Assembly: GCA_947497315.1 (NCBI GenBank)
Contig: CANMFX010000001.1
Location: 62,001 to 126,000, forward strand
Origin: an uncultured Sphingomonadaceae bacterium
GTDB lineage: Bacteria; Pseudomonadota; Alphaproteobacteria; Sphingomonadales; Sphingomonadaceae
DNA: 64,000 nt
Direction: 5' to 3'
The first letter of the stretch is position 1; each line of letters opens with the position of its first letter. This document shows, in pieces, positions 17,332 through 26,685 of this stretch. Position numbers and translations under genes: made by a program. The notes under the pieces are model-generated. The model was not told the DNA's origin, did no database searches, and saw only the letters and a list, made by a program, of their open reading frames with translations.

Positions 17332-19926
17332 ATGAATCTCGAGAAATTTACCGACCGCGCCAAAGGCTTTTTGCAATCCGCCCAGACGGTAGCAATCCGC
17401 ATGAACCACCAGCAGATCACTGCAGCACATCTGTTGAAGGCGCTGCTTGAAGATGATCAGGGAATGGCCGCTGGTCTGATTGCCAAAGCTGGCGGTAATG
17501 CCAAACAGGCTCATCTCGCCACCGATGAAGCGCTGGACAAGATACCGGCGGTGTCGGGTAGCGGAGCGCAGCAGACCCCCGGTCTGAACAACGATGCCGT
17601 GCGCGTCCTCGATCAGGCAGAGCAAGTCGCTGAAAAAGCCGGTGACAGCTATGTCACGGTGGAACGCCTGCTGCTTGCCCTTACCCTCTCCAAAGATACC
17701 GCAGCAGGAAAAGCATTGACCGATGCCGGTGTCACACCGGAAGCCCTGAACAGCGCGATTAACGACCTGCGCGGCGGCCGTACAGCCGACACGGCGTCTG
17801 CCGAAGATCGCTATGAGGCGATGAAGAAATTCGCTCGCGACCTCACGGAAGCGGCACGCGAAGGGAAGATGGACCCTGTCATCGGGCGTGATGAGGAAAT
17901 CCGTCGGACGATCCAGATACTGGCCCGCCGGACCAAGAATAACCCTGTGCTTATCGGTGAACCCGGTGTGGGTAAGACCGCTATTGCCGAAGGATTGGCG
18001 CTACGCATTGCCAATGGCGATGTGCCCGACAGCCTGAAAGATCGCCGCCTGATGGCGCTCGATATGGGTTCGCTCATCGCCGGCGCGAAATACCGCGGCG
18101 AATTTGAAGAACGGCTTAAAGGTGTCCTGGACGAAGTGCGAGGGGCTGATGGTGAAATCATATTGTTCATTGACGAGATGCATACGCTGATTGGCGCAGG
18201 TGCTTCCGAAGGCGCAATGGACGCAAGCAACCTGCTAAAGCCTGCTCTGGCTCGCGGCGAATTGCATTGTATTGGCGCAACCACCCTTGATGAATATCAG
18301 AAACATGTCGAAAAAGACCCTGCCCTGCAGCGTCGCTTCCAACCCGTTGTTATCGGTGAACCGACGGTAGAAGATACCATCTCGATTCTGCGCGGATTAA
18401 AGGAAAAATATGAACTGCACCATGGCGTGCGGATTACCGATGGGGCGCTTGTGAGCGCCGCGACCCTGTCGCACCGCTATATTTCCGACCGCTTCCTGCC
18501 GGATAAAGCTATCGACCTTATGGACGAAGCTGCATCACGCATCCGCATGGAAGTGGAATCCAAGCCAGAGGAAATCGAAACGCTCGACCGGCGGATTATC
18601 CAGATGAAAATTGAACGCGAAGCGCTATCCAAGGAAAGCGATGACGCGTCCAAAAGCCGTCTGGAAGCCCTGGAAAAGGAACTGGCGGAGCTGGAACAGG
18701 AATCCACTGAACTCACGACCCGCTGGCAAGGCGAGAAGGACAAGATCCACGCCGAGGCCCATCTGAAAGAGGAACTGGATGCGGCGCGTCTGGAACTGGA
18801 ACAGGCCGAACGCGCTGGCGATCTCGCCAAGGCTGGAGAGCTCAGCTACGGCAAGATCCCCGACCTTGAGAAAAAACTGGAACAGGCGGCAGATGCCACC
18901 GAAGGTGCAATGCTGCGTGAAGAAGTCGTAAGCGAAGACATCGCTTCGGTCGTGTCCCGCTGGACCGGCATTCCCGTCGACAAGATGCTGGAAGGCGAAC
19001 GCGAGAAACTGCTCGCGATGGAAGAGCTAATCGGCAAACGAGTCATAGGTCAGAAAGACGCGATTGATGCCGTGTCATCGGCTGTCCGCCGTTCTCGCGC
19101 AGGTTTGCAAGACCCCAATCGCCCGCTTGGCAGTTTCCTGTTCCTCGGCCCCACCGGTGTCGGCAAGACGGAGCTTACCAAGGCTCTAGCCGGATTCCTG
19201 TTCGATGATGACCAAGCGATGGTTCGCATCGACATGTCCGAGTTTATGGAGAAGCACAGCGTCGCTCGCCTGATCGGCGCGCCTCCCGGCTATGTTGGTT
19301 ATGAGGAAGGCGGTGTGCTGACCGAAGCCGTACGACGTCGGCCTTATCAGGTCATTTTGTTTGACGAGGTTGAAAAAGCGCATGGCGACGTGTTCAATGT
19401 TCTGTTGCAAGTACTTGATGACGGCCGTTTGACCGATGGTCAGGGCCGGGTCGTGGACTTCTCTAACACGCTGATCATTTTAACCTCCAACTTGGGTAGC
19501 CAGTACATGGCGAACCTGAAAGACGACCAGAAGGTCAAGGATGTCGAACCGCAGGTGATGGAAGTTGTCAGAGCGCATTTCCGGCCCGAATTCCTCAACC
19601 GGCTCGACGAGATCATCCTGTTCCATCGCCTCGCCGAAGAACATATGGCTCCGATTGTCGAGATTCAGGTCGCCAGGGTTCAGAAACTGCTTAAGGATCG
19701 TAAGATCACGCTGGACCTCTCTGATGCCGCCAAACGCTGGCTTGGCCGGGTCGGTTATGATCCAGTCTATGGTGCCAGGCCGCTCAAACGCGCCATCCAG
19801 AAATATTTACAGGACCCGCTCGCGGACATGATCTTGCGCGGTAATGTTCCAGACAACAGCACCGTCCAGATTGATGAGGGGGACGGGGCGCTCAAAATGA
19901 AGGCGAGCGACACAATGGAAGGTTGA
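17332..19926 (+). CDS. clpB: ATP-dependent chaperone ClpB
   Basis: Hexameric AAA+ disaggregase that works with DnaK to rescue aggregated proteins after heat stress. The 864-residue protein has the full layout: N domain (1-145), AAA-1 with Walker A GEPGVGKT (209-216) and [13 protein letters not shown], the coiled-coil M domain (about 400-525), and AAA-2 with GPTGVGKT (606-613), [10 protein letters not shown] and the sensor segment near [15 protein letters not shown]. Pore-loop tyrosines ([11 protein letters not shown] and [13 protein letters not shown]) are present. Preceded by an RpoH-like promoter and by the ribosome site GGGA. Confidence 0.97.
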   Translation: MNLEKFTDRAKGFLQSAQTVAIRMNHQQITAAHLLKALLEDDQGMAAGLIAKAGGNAKQAHLATDEALDKIPAVSGSGAQQTPGLNNDAVRVLDQAEQVAEKAGDSYVTVERLLLALTLSKDTAAGKALTDAGVTPEALNSAINDLRGGRTADTASAEDRYEAMKKFARDLTEAAREGKMDPVIGRDEEIRRTIQILARRTKNNPVLIGEPGVGKTAIAEGLALRIANGDVPDSLKDRRLMALDMGSLIAGAKYRGEFEERLKGVLDEVRGADGEIILFIDEMHTLIGAGASEGAMDASNLLKPALARGELHCIGATTLDEYQKHVEKDPALQRRFQPVVIGEPTVEDTISILRGLKEKYELHHGVRITDGALVSAATLSHRYISDRFLPDKAIDLMDEAASRIRMEVESKPEEIETLDRRIIQMKIEREALSKESDDASKSRLEALEKELAELEQESTELTTRWQGEKDKIHAEAHLKEELDAARLELEQAERAGDLAKAGELSYGKIPDLEKKLEQAADATEGAMLREEVVSEDIASVVSRWTGIPVDKMLEGEREKLLAMEELIGKRVIGQKDAIDAVSSAVRRSRAGLQDPNRPLGSFLFLGPTGVGKTELTKALAGFLFDDDQAMVRIDMSEFMEKHSVARLIGAPPGYVGYEEGGVLTEAVRRRPYQVILFDEVEKAHGDVFNVLLQVLDDGRLTDGQGRVVDFSNTLIILTSNLGSQYMANLKDDQKVKDVEPQVMEVVRAHFRPEFLNRLDEIILFHRLAEEHMAPIVEIQVARVQKLLKDRKITLDLSDAAKRWLGRVGYDPVYGARPLKRAIQKYLQDPLADMILRGNVPDNSTVQIDEGDGALKMKASDTMEG

Positions 19927-19957
19927 TGTTGCACGCGCTGCCGATCTTGGGCAGACA

Positions 19958-21004
19958 ATGATGATGATCAGCGCCGAACAAAATGAAATATTGGGCGATG
20001 CCAGTTATTTGGCCCACCGCTATGATGAAGTGAATGACGCTTTCCGGTTCCTCTCGGTACCGCGTGATGTACATCGCCAATGCACTTTCATCACCGACGA
20101 ACATCTGCCCAATATTGACCAGTTCAAGGCGATTGACCGTTCCCAGCTTCCCAAAATGCTTCCGAACACAGCACCGATCCACTTCATATTCCATTCGGCC
20201 TACTGTTGCTCAACCATGTTGGCACGGGCCTTTGACATTGAGGGAGTGTCCATGGGACTCAAAGAGCCCGTCGTCCTGAATGACATGATCGGATGGCGAC
20301 GGCGCGGTGCCGATCCCGCCAAACAGCATCAGGTCATCAAGCAAAGCCTGAACCTCCTCGCCCGGCCCCTTGGCGACGATCACGCTGTGATCATCAAGCC
20401 TTCCAATATCTGCAACCCACTGGCGATTGAAATGCTGCGCATGCGACCCGATGCCAAGGCACTGCTTCTTTACGCACCGATTGAAAGCTTCCTTAAATCC
20501 ATAGCAAAAAAGGAGATGTGGGGCCGCATCTGGGTACGCGATGTGCTAATCGGCACTCTGAAGGATGGTTATGCAGTAGGCGGATTTTCGCAAGATGAGC
20601 TGCTGCAGTTAACGGATTTGCAAGTTGCTGCAATCGGTTGGCTATCCCAGCATGCACTATTTTCGAGAATAATCGAAGCTATTGGCCCCGATCGAGTAAG
20701 AACACTGGATAGCGAAACATTTCTATCGCGCTCACGAGACACTATTAAGGCTCTAGCAGACTTATATGAGCTTGACCTCGCCCATGAACAAATCTCTTCG
20801 GTCCTACAAGGTCCCGCCTTTAACAGCCATTCAAAACTGGATCAAACCAAGCCGGGCGAAGTGTTCGACGCGAACGCCCGGCAGCAGGAACAGCAAAAAG
20901 TTGCAGAATTGCATGGCGCCGAAATTGAAATGGTCGCGACTTGGACGAAAGCAGTGGCAGAGAGTCAGAAGATAGCAATGAATTTAAATCAGACACTAAT
21001 CTAG
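19958..21004 (+). CDS. Sulfotransferase-like protein of unknown function
   Basis: 348 residues, no signal peptide. The segment PIHFIFHSAYCCSTMLARAF (about 74-93) sits where sulfotransferases carry their PAPS-binding P-loop (hydrophobic strand, then S-x-x-R/S-G-T/S-T), followed by GVSMGLKEPVVLND as in the acceptor region of that fold. The central Asp/Leu-rich helices and a basic stretch are also compatible. The P-loop is degenerate (AYCCST instead of RSGTT), so activity is uncertain. Such proteins occur in sphingomonads, often near TonB receptors; one receptor lies 500 bases away on the other strand. The start may be any of three consecutive ATG codons; no clear ribosome site is seen. Confidence 0.5.
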   Translation: MMMISAEQNEILGDASYLAHRYDEVNDAFRFLSVPRDVHRQCTFITDEHLPNIDQFKAIDRSQLPKMLPNTAPIHFIFHSAYCCSTMLARAFDIEGVSMGLKEPVVLNDMIGWRRRGADPAKQHQVIKQSLNLLARPLGDDHAVIIKPSNICNPLAIEMLRMRPDAKALLLYAPIESFLKSIAKKEMWGRIWVRDVLIGTLKDGYAVGGFSQDELLQLTDLQVAAIGWLSQHALFSRIIEAIGPDRVRTLDSETFLSRSRDTIKALADLYELDLAHEQISSVLQGPAFNSHSKLDQTKPGEVFDANARQQEQQKVAELHGAEIEMVATWTKAVAESQKIAMNLNQTLI

Positions 21005-21079
21005 TGGCCCGTGATCAAGATATAAGCGCCTGACCAGTAATATCAGCAAACAGAACCAACCGATTAGTTGGCCTCGAAG

Positions 21080-21379
21080 CTAACCACCTCCCAGACCTGA
21101 TTGATGGTCCTTTACCAATTCATTGGCGCGCCTATTGCCCTCAGCATTAAAACGCTTCCATTCCCGATTGGTCATGCAGATGCGCTTTTTCTTCACCCGA
21201 GACCCGATAACCGGCTCCGAACGGCAGCGTACATATTCAGGATCTCTTCTGTCCGTTATCTTCTTCGGCTTTTGAGCCTTTTCAGACACGTTATCGGAAG
21301 CGACTTCAGCAGATGCCATACTGGGTAGAGTCATCATGGAGGCACCCGCCAATATGGCAGCATATTTACGTAATTTCAT
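21080..21379 (-). CDS. Small secreted basic protein, unknown function
   Basis: 99 residues with a clear signal peptide (MKLRKYAAILAGASMMTLPSMASA). The mature part is basic and holds two Cys in a pattern RCRSEPVIGSRVKKKRICMTNREWKRF. I have seen similar short sphingomonad periplasmic proteins with this C-x-S-x-x-x-G-S-R-x(5-8)-C-M-T motif, but no function is known to me. The two Cys could form a disulphide. The start at 21379 is supported by GGAG six bases upstream; the ORF continues 36 bases further without a signal. It lies just downstream of the TonB receptor on the same strand but beyond a terminator. Confidence 0.65.
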   Translation of the reverse strand: MKLRKYAAILAGASMMTLPSMASAEVASDNVSEKAQKPKKITDRRDPEYVRCRSEPVIGSRVKKKRICMTNREWKRFNAEGNRRANELVKDHQSGLGGG

Positions 21380-21432
21380 AACCATCTCCAGAAATTCAAA
21401 GAAATTATACTGCACTGTACAAGTCTTTCAAC

Positions 21433-21465
21433 AAAAAAGGGCGAGCCTTGCGGCCCGCCCTCTTT
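21433..21465 (-). terminator. Intrinsic terminator after TonB-dependent receptor gene
   Basis: A GC-rich 8-bp hairpin with one mismatch (GGGCGAGC at 21439-21446 against GCCCGCCC at 21453-21460) is followed on the minus strand by six T residues (21433-21438). It starts about 25 bases after the stop of the receptor gene. Confidence 0.75.
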
Positions 21466-21487
21466 TATTCGTTCTAATCTTGAAAGA

Positions 21488-24400
21488 TTAGAAGCTGAAT
21501 TTAACCGCAGCTGCGAAACGACGACCCAGAGCATCGTAAGACGATGGGTAAACGTTACCGCTGTTAAACGCTGTCGCGCCAACGTCGGAACCAACACTTG
21601 TTGGCTGGTTGTCGAACAGGTTACGGATTGTCAGAGTCAGCTGAACATTGTCGCTGATTTCCCACTGACCGGTGAGGTCAAAATAATGCTCTGCACCGAT
21701 GTTGAGGAATTCAGGCTCAACCAAACAGCCACCAGTATCTGCTCCAAGTGGATCAGGGCAACCGGCAGGGTCAGCTTGCGCAGCAGCTAGTTCAGCAGCA
21801 AACTGTTCTGGCTCATATTCGATGCCATCAAGATAGCGCCACAAGAGCGAAATCCGGAATTCATCGTTGAAGGTCACCGAAGTCCGCTGACTAAAGGTGA
21901 ACTCAGACTGCGGAGACAGACAGTTTACACTGTAGAAGCCAACACATTCACGATTCAAGCTGCCCGGCGTAGCCTGGAACAAGTTTTTGTTCGTCCAGGT
22001 TCCGTTAAAGGACAGGTTCAGACCGATGTTGTCGGTAATGTCCGTGCCATAGTTGATCGAAAGATCGATACCATCGGTTTCCAGTGTACCCAAGTTGGTC
22101 AGGTTCAAAGGAAGACCAGGTGTATCCGCCGCAGAACCGGAGAGACTACCATCGAGTGGATTACGACGGATCGCAAGACACTCAGCGCTCGTTGGCGAAG
22201 CATTGAATACGAAACAAGCGTCGCTGGCATCACCCGGAGTTGGGGTGGTGATAGCATCGGTTATTTCGATATTCCAGTAGTCAAGGGTTACAGCCAAACC
22301 TGGAACGGCAGCTGGCTCAGCCAAGAACCCGACGGTCCAAGTTTTTGCAGTTTCCGTACCAAGGTTCAAGTTACCACCGGTGGTAACGTTAACCTGACCA
22401 GCAACTGGGTTGTTGATGATGCCGATGCTTCCTGGAGGTGCGCCTTGAGCGATACAAATCGCGCTAAGGTTAGCATCTGTAAGAGGCGCAGCGCCTGCAC
22501 ATGGATCCTGACCCAAGTTGCTGAGGCCCGTTGTAACCGGCGTGAACAGCTCACCAATATTTGGTGCGCGTGAAGAACGCTGATAGTTACCACGGATTTT
22601 CAGGCCGATAATTGGCTCCCAAGCACCGCCTGCTTTCCAAGTAAACTCAGTACCAGCAGTCGAATAATCGGAATAACGTGCGCCAAGCTCAACAGTCAGG
22701 CTTTCAGCAAATGGTACGCCTTCAAGCACTGGAATAACCAGCTCGCCGAACGCATCATAAACATCGTAGCTACCTGTGATGTCAGGAGCAGCACCGCCGC
22801 CACCGACAACAGCACCAGGAGTCTGAGATGCTTCGTCACTACGACGGGTCGCACCAAACTCACGATACTCACCACCAACAGCAAAGCTGATTGGTGTTTC
22901 CGCGATACCCCAGCCGAAGTCACCGGCAACCAATGCGTTAACCTGAGCCAATGAAGTAGCGGTAATAACCTGCTGAGTCAGAGAGAACGTGTAGTCAATC
23001 TGCTCTTGGGTAAGGCTACCAAGTGGTCCAAGAAGGTTAATTGGCACACAGCCTGCTTCAGCAGTAGCACCAACATTTGCATCAGCCACACAGGTGTTGA
23101 CGTCGGTAGCAATCAAAGCATTTTGCAAACGCGCAAAGCGTGCAAAACCAGACTGACGTTGGATCCGCTCACTTTCACCATAGCCACCGGAAAGATCCCA
23201 GGTGATGCTGTCGGTGATGTTGCCACGTGCGCCAACAACAAAGTTGAACACGGTGCTGGTGAAGTCAGAGTTACGCGTACCCGCTTCAACCGAACGACGA
23301 CGGATGCCGAGGTTTACAGTTGCGTAGTTCGGGTTTGGCGAACCGTCAGCCAACAATGGACCTGTTGTATCGTCCAAAAGCGTCTGACACTCAGCAACCG
23401 TACGTGCCTGAACACCTGCAGTTGCAGCATCAATATCGTCACCAGCACAGATGGCTTGACCAATAACGTCATTCAGGAATGGGTTACCGTAGTTCAAAGC
23501 ATATGTATTAAAGAACGAGCCACCTGGCGCGATGATCGTTGAAACAGTCTGCTTAGAGAAAGATGCCTGAGCATATACTTCTACAGCATCGCTGACTTCA
23601 TAGCGCCCCTGACTGAACAGGTTGAAACGTTCAAATGGTGTCTGGAAAATGTTGAACGGGTTAAAGTTGAACAGATTCGAAGACGCTGGGTCAAGGCCTG
23701 AACCGTCAGCATTAATCTGCGCGCTTACCGGACCACGAAGGTTGGCAGGAACAGAGTTCGAAGAACCACCAGCATTACCGGTGAAAGAACCGATGTTGAA
23801 TTCAGAGAACGAACGATCGCCCTGGAAAACAGCATCCTGATCCTGATAGCCAACGCTCAATACCACGTTACCGCGGCCATCGTCGAAGTTTGCACCAATT
23901 GTCAGATCACCGCGGAAGACGTTACCGTCGCCCTGTTCAGTAATTTGCTCGCTGAGGTTCAGCTCGACACCAGCAAAATCTTGCTTGGTGATGAAGTTAA
24001 CAACACCGGAGATCGCATCCGCACCATAAGTGGTTGTAGCACCACCGGTCAGAATGTCGGTACGCTCAATAACGGCCAACGGGATATTGTTAAGATCAAC
24101 ACGTCCAGTGGTATCAGCAGGAACATAACGGCGTCCGTCCAGAAGAACGAGGTTACGTTGAGAACCAAGGTTACGCAGGTTAACGAAGGACGAACCGCCG
24201 TTACCATTGTTCACCGCAGAACCGATGCTTGGAACAGAGCTAGGCAGTTCGCGAAGGAATTGCTCAGCAACGTTGGTCTGACGCAGTTCAAGTTCTTCTG
24301 AGGTTACAACACCAACCGGGCTTGAAAGCTCAAGGTTAGGGTTAGTAATACGAGAACCGGTAACAACGATGACTTCCTCATCGACTGCATCCGCGTCTTG

Positions 24401-24496
24401 TACGTCTTGGTCCTGCGCGTAGGCAGGTGCTGAAACCATAGCAAGACCGAGCACCAAAGGTGCTGCGCCGCTTTTCAGCTTCGTAAATTTTTTCAT
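21488..24496 (-). CDS. TonB-dependent outer-membrane receptor
   Basis: A 1002-residue protein with a signal peptide ending about at APAYAQ. The TonB-box-like stretch EEVIVVTGSRI is followed by the plug domain (ELELRQTNVAEQFLRELPSS, NLRNLGSQRNLVLLDGRRYVP, ILTGGATTTYGADAISGVVNFIT). A long beta-barrel with alternating aromatic strands ends in the outer-membrane signal KFSF. Substrate unknown; the size and plug are those of the oligosaccharide/peptide-type receptors abundant in sphingomonads. Codon use is strikingly uniform (AAC, GGT, CGT, GTT/ACC-rich), unlike neighbouring genes, suggesting high expression. Followed by a strong terminator; no partner transporter gene lies beside it. Confidence 0.95.
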   Translation of the reverse strand: MKKFTKLKSGAAPLVLGLAMVSAPAYAQDQDVQDADAVDEEVIVVTGSRITNPNLELSSPVGVVTSEELELRQTNVAEQFLRELPSSVPSIGSAVNNGNGGSSFVNLRNLGSQRNLVLLDGRRYVPADTTGRVDLNNIPLAVIERTDILTGGATTTYGADAISGVVNFITKQDFAGVELNLSEQITEQGDGNVFRGDLTIGANFDDGRGNVVLSVGYQDQDAVFQGDRSFSEFNIGSFTGNAGGSSNSVPANLRGPVSAQINADGSGLDPASSNLFNFNPFNIFQTPFERFNLFSQGRYEVSDAVEVYAQASFSKQTVSTIIAPGGSFFNTYALNYGNPFLNDVIGQAICAGDDIDAATAGVQARTVAECQTLLDDTTGPLLADGSPNPNYATVNLGIRRRSVEAGTRNSDFTSTVFNFVVGARGNITDSITWDLSGGYGESERIQRQSGFARFARLQNALIATDVNTCVADANVGATAEAGCVPINLLGPLGSLTQEQIDYTFSLTQQVITATSLAQVNALVAGDFGWGIAETPISFAVGGEYREFGATRRSDEASQTPGAVVGGGGAAPDITGSYDVYDAFGELVIPVLEGVPFAESLTVELGARYSDYSTAGTEFTWKAGGAWEPIIGLKIRGNYQRSSRAPNIGELFTPVTTGLSNLGQDPCAGAAPLTDANLSAICIAQGAPPGSIGIINNPVAGQVNVTTGGNLNLGTETAKTWTVGFLAEPAAVPGLAVTLDYWNIEITDAITTPTPGDASDACFVFNASPTSAECLAIRRNPLDGSLSGSAADTPGLPLNLTNLGTLETDGIDLSINYGTDITDNIGLNLSFNGTWTNKNLFQATPGSLNRECVGFYSVNCLSPQSEFTFSQRTSVTFNDEFRISLLWRYLDGIEYEPEQFAAELAAAQADPAGCPDPLGADTGGCLVEPEFLNIGAEHYFDLTGQWEISDNVQLTLTIRNLFDNQPTSVGSDVGATAFNSGNVYPSSYDALGRRFAAAVKFSF

Positions 24497-24884
24497 GTTA
24501 TTCCAGTCCCTTATTCTGGAGGAGCAGGGCCCCCAATGGCCCGCTTCTTTAGTTGTCCAATCGAATCATACCCGCTTTGGACACGCGCAATATTCCATCG
24601 GAATGGCTGGCAGATGCCGTAATTGCGCAATAGTGTAAAGCCGCTGTTCAGCTTTGAGGGGCAGTTTTGTAGAGAATGTAACTATTTTGTCACAGTCATA
24701 TCAGCGCTGAACGATTGGAGCATCCTATACAATAGACCGGTTTTATGCGCTGATTTAAAATCATTTTCTTGAACGCGTGCGCGTGCTGTTGCGTAGCCGT
24801 CTTGTTATGCTAGTAAAAACGAAAGATGTAAAAGCGTCACCGTCACAACACATAATCGTGCATTTTCGGCCGAGGAGTAAAGAT
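24497..24884. other. Divergent intergenic region (388 bases)
   Basis: Separates the TonB receptor gene (minus) from a small periplasmic protein gene (plus), so it must hold both promoters. It is more AT-rich than the flanks. A small hairpin, GGGCC-ATTGGG-GGCCC on the minus strand at about 24525-24541, sits about 30 bases before the receptor start and may affect its leader RNA. I see no gene in it and no clear -35/-10 pair. Confidence 0.5.
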
Positions 24885-25442
24885 ATGAGCATTCAGATCA
24901 TTGGGAAACGCCCAGCACTCGTATTATCGTTGGGTATCGCGCTCGTACTGAACGCGCCCGCTGTCGCCGCGAAAGAGGATGGAGCAATCGCTGCACCGCC
25001 TGCTATCTACACGGAATTGGTGGCATGCAAAAACATAGCTGATGCCGAACAACGGCTAGCTTGCTTCGATTCCAAAGTGGCAGCTCTTGAAACCGCGCAG
25101 ACCAACAATGAGCTGGTCATAGCTGACAGGAAACAGGTGCGTGAAGCACGGCGTGGTTTATTTGGTTTGTCTCTGCCGAGGATAAAGCTTTTCGGCGGCG
25201 ATGGCGATAAAAATGATAATGTTAATCAGATAGAAGCAAATATTGCATCTGCCCAAAAATTACGCAGTGGCAAATGGCTTATCAAGCTTGATGATGGCGC
25301 CCTTTGGCAACAAACCGAGGTAAAAAGCATGCGAAGACCGAAATCAGGAGATTCCATTGTTGTGAAGCGCGGCTCTTTGGGCAGTTTTGTCGCCAAGGTG
25401 AATGACGGTCGGGCGTTTAAAGTAAAGCGGATCGTAAACTAG
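24885..25442 (+). CDS. Periplasmic protein, unknown function
   Basis: 185 residues. The start at 24885 has GAGGAG eight bases upstream and gives a good signal peptide (ALVLSLGIALVLNAPAVAA); the frame is open further upstream but without these. The mature protein begins with a conserved pattern, ELVACKNIADAEQRLACFDSKVAALE, in which C-x(4)-D-x(3)-R-L-A-C-x-D recurs in many small alphaproteobacterial exported proteins. A basic, glycine-rich C-terminal part (WLIKLDDGALWQQTE, SIVVKRGSLGSFVAKVNDGRAFKVKRI) looks like a small beta barrel. No enzyme motif is visible and function is unknown. Confidence 0.7.
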   Translation: MSIQIIGKRPALVLSLGIALVLNAPAVAAKEDGAIAAPPAIYTELVACKNIADAEQRLACFDSKVAALETAQTNNELVIADRKQVREARRGLFGLSLPRIKLFGGDGDKNDNVNQIEANIASAQKLRSGKWLIKLDDGALWQQTEVKSMRRPKSGDSIVVKRGSLGSFVAKVNDGRAFKVKRIVN

Positions 25443-25502
25443 CCCGAACTGGCTTTAGCTGCTGATCAATCCACGCGTATCGGTTCACCCGACGGCCATA
25501 TT

Positions 25503-26384
25503 TCAATTCATTGGTCCGGTCAGCAGTATCGGGTCAATGCGCGCATTGTTCCATTTCATCGACCAATGCAAATGAGGGCCTGTTGCACGACCTGTAGCTC
25601 CTATGCGGCCAATGGGTTCACCGCGCTTCACTTCCTGACCTTCTTTAACAAGTATCTGAGAGGCATGAAGGAATGCACTGTTCAAGCCCATGCCATGATC
25701 GATCATTAGCAAATTGCCTTCGAGCGAAAATGGCTTTTTCGCAGCCAGCGTCACCACACCATCGGCCGGCGCGACAAAATAAGTGCCTGTGCCTCCGGCA
25801 ATATCTACGCCGCTATGATAACTTCCCGGCTCGCCTTTATAGATGCGCTGGGACCCGAACATACCGGAGATACGACCTTTGACTGGCCAGACGAAGGTTT
25901 GACGCCAGCCCTTGCTGTCGCTTCTTACCTGACGCGCCGCGTTGATTTGAGCCAGCTCCGGTTTCCGCCGAGCCATGAAAGCAGCGCTCGGTCCACCGCT
26001 ACGCCGAGCGACATTAACATGCTCAATCTTCCATTTGCGAGGAGCGATGTTGAAAAATTTCTTTACGGTCTGGCCATTTTCCAGCGTCGCGACCATTTGC
26101 GCTGACTGTCCCGCATCCCTGTTAAAGGCTATAATAAACTTGCCATCCTCATCGATCGGAACCGGCTGCCCATCGAAAGACAGGCTCTGTGTACCGGCAG
26201 GTGCGTCGCCCAGCATCACGCCGCCCTGAATCTCCTGCCCGGAAAAACCAAATTTGACGGCCTGCCGAAAAGCGGATTCTTCCGCTTCAGCTGTTTCTGC
26301 CAGGGTCGAAGACAGAGGCAATGAGATAGCTGCCATGGCGGCAAGCGCCGCAGAACCAAAAATCGCGGTCTTCCTGAATTCCAT
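25503..26384 (-). CDS. M23 family metallopeptidase (LytM-type)
   Basis: 293 residues with a signal peptide (MEFRKTAIFGSAALAAMAAISLP). An N-terminal beta domain leads to the peptidase domain with SYHSGVDIAGGTGTYFVAPADG (H-x3-D zinc site) and TGPHLHWSMKWN (HxH motif), both intact, so it should be an active zinc endopeptidase of peptidoglycan cross-bridges. The start ATG overlaps the TAA of the DUF2093 gene by one base (TAATG), which decides the start against the ORF extension 123 bases upstream and implies translational coupling. Confidence 0.92.
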   Translation of the reverse strand: MEFRKTAIFGSAALAAMAAISLPLSSTLAETAEAEESAFRQAVKFGFSGQEIQGGVMLGDAPAGTQSLSFDGQPVPIDEDGKFIIAFNRDAGQSAQMVATLENGQTVKKFFNIAPRKWKIEHVNVARRSGGPSAAFMARRKPELAQINAARQVRSDSKGWRQTFVWPVKGRISGMFGSQRIYKGEPGSYHSGVDIAGGTGTYFVAPADGVVTLAAKKPFSLEGNLLMIDHGMGLNSAFLHASQILVKEGQEVKRGEPIGRIGATGRATGPHLHWSMKWNNARIDPILLTGPMN

Positions 26385-26593
26385 TATTTTTCCTCTTCCG
26401 GCAAATGCGCCTGAGCAGAGATTTGTGCTGTCGCATAGGCTTCCTGTTTCTCCACGCTCCAATAGCGCAAGTCCTCGAGCGGAATCTGTTCGCTGGTAAT
26501 CGCACATAGAACATGGTCACCAGATGATAGCGGACGAAATCCGTTAGGCATATAATATAGCTTTGCTACTTTGTTGCGATTGGACATTAACAT
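26384..26593 (-). CDS. DUF2093 domain-containing protein
   Basis: A 69-residue protein with the full DUF2093 pattern: KLYYMPNGFRPLSSGDHVLCAITSEQIPLEDLRYWSVEKQEAYA. The family is small, soluble and found mainly in alphaproteobacteria; function unknown. A second ATG at 26587 is possible. It overlaps the M23 peptidase gene by one base, so the two are probably co-expressed. Evenly spaced GTAAAT repeats precede it. Confidence 0.85.
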   Translation of the reverse strand: MLMSNRNKVAKLYYMPNGFRPLSSGDHVLCAITSEQIPLEDLRYWSVEKQEAYATAQISAQAHLPEEEK

Positions 26594-26618
26594 AGGAAAA
26601 ACCTTACCTTCCGCGCCA

Positions 26619-26662
26619 TTTACCCGCGATTTACCAACGGTTATTTACAGGTAAATATTTAC
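26619..26662 (-). promoter_or_regulatory. Four spaced GTAAAT repeats and a palindrome before the DUF2093-M23 operon
   Basis: TTTAC (GTAAA on the minus strand) occurs at 26619, 26630, 26644 and 26658, spaced 11, 14 and 14 bases. Between the last two is the perfect inverted repeat TATTTAC-AG-GTAAATA (26642-26657). This lies 26-70 bases upstream of the DUF2093 start, where an operator would be expected. The binding protein is unknown. Confidence 0.4.
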
Positions 26663-26685
26663 GACTTTCATAACAAAAAATCCGC

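Noticed and set aside
21056-21071. Small hairpin CCAAC-CGATTA-GTTGG between the sulfotransferase-like and small secreted protein genes
   Set aside because: Only a 5-bp stem and no T run; too weak to call a terminator.
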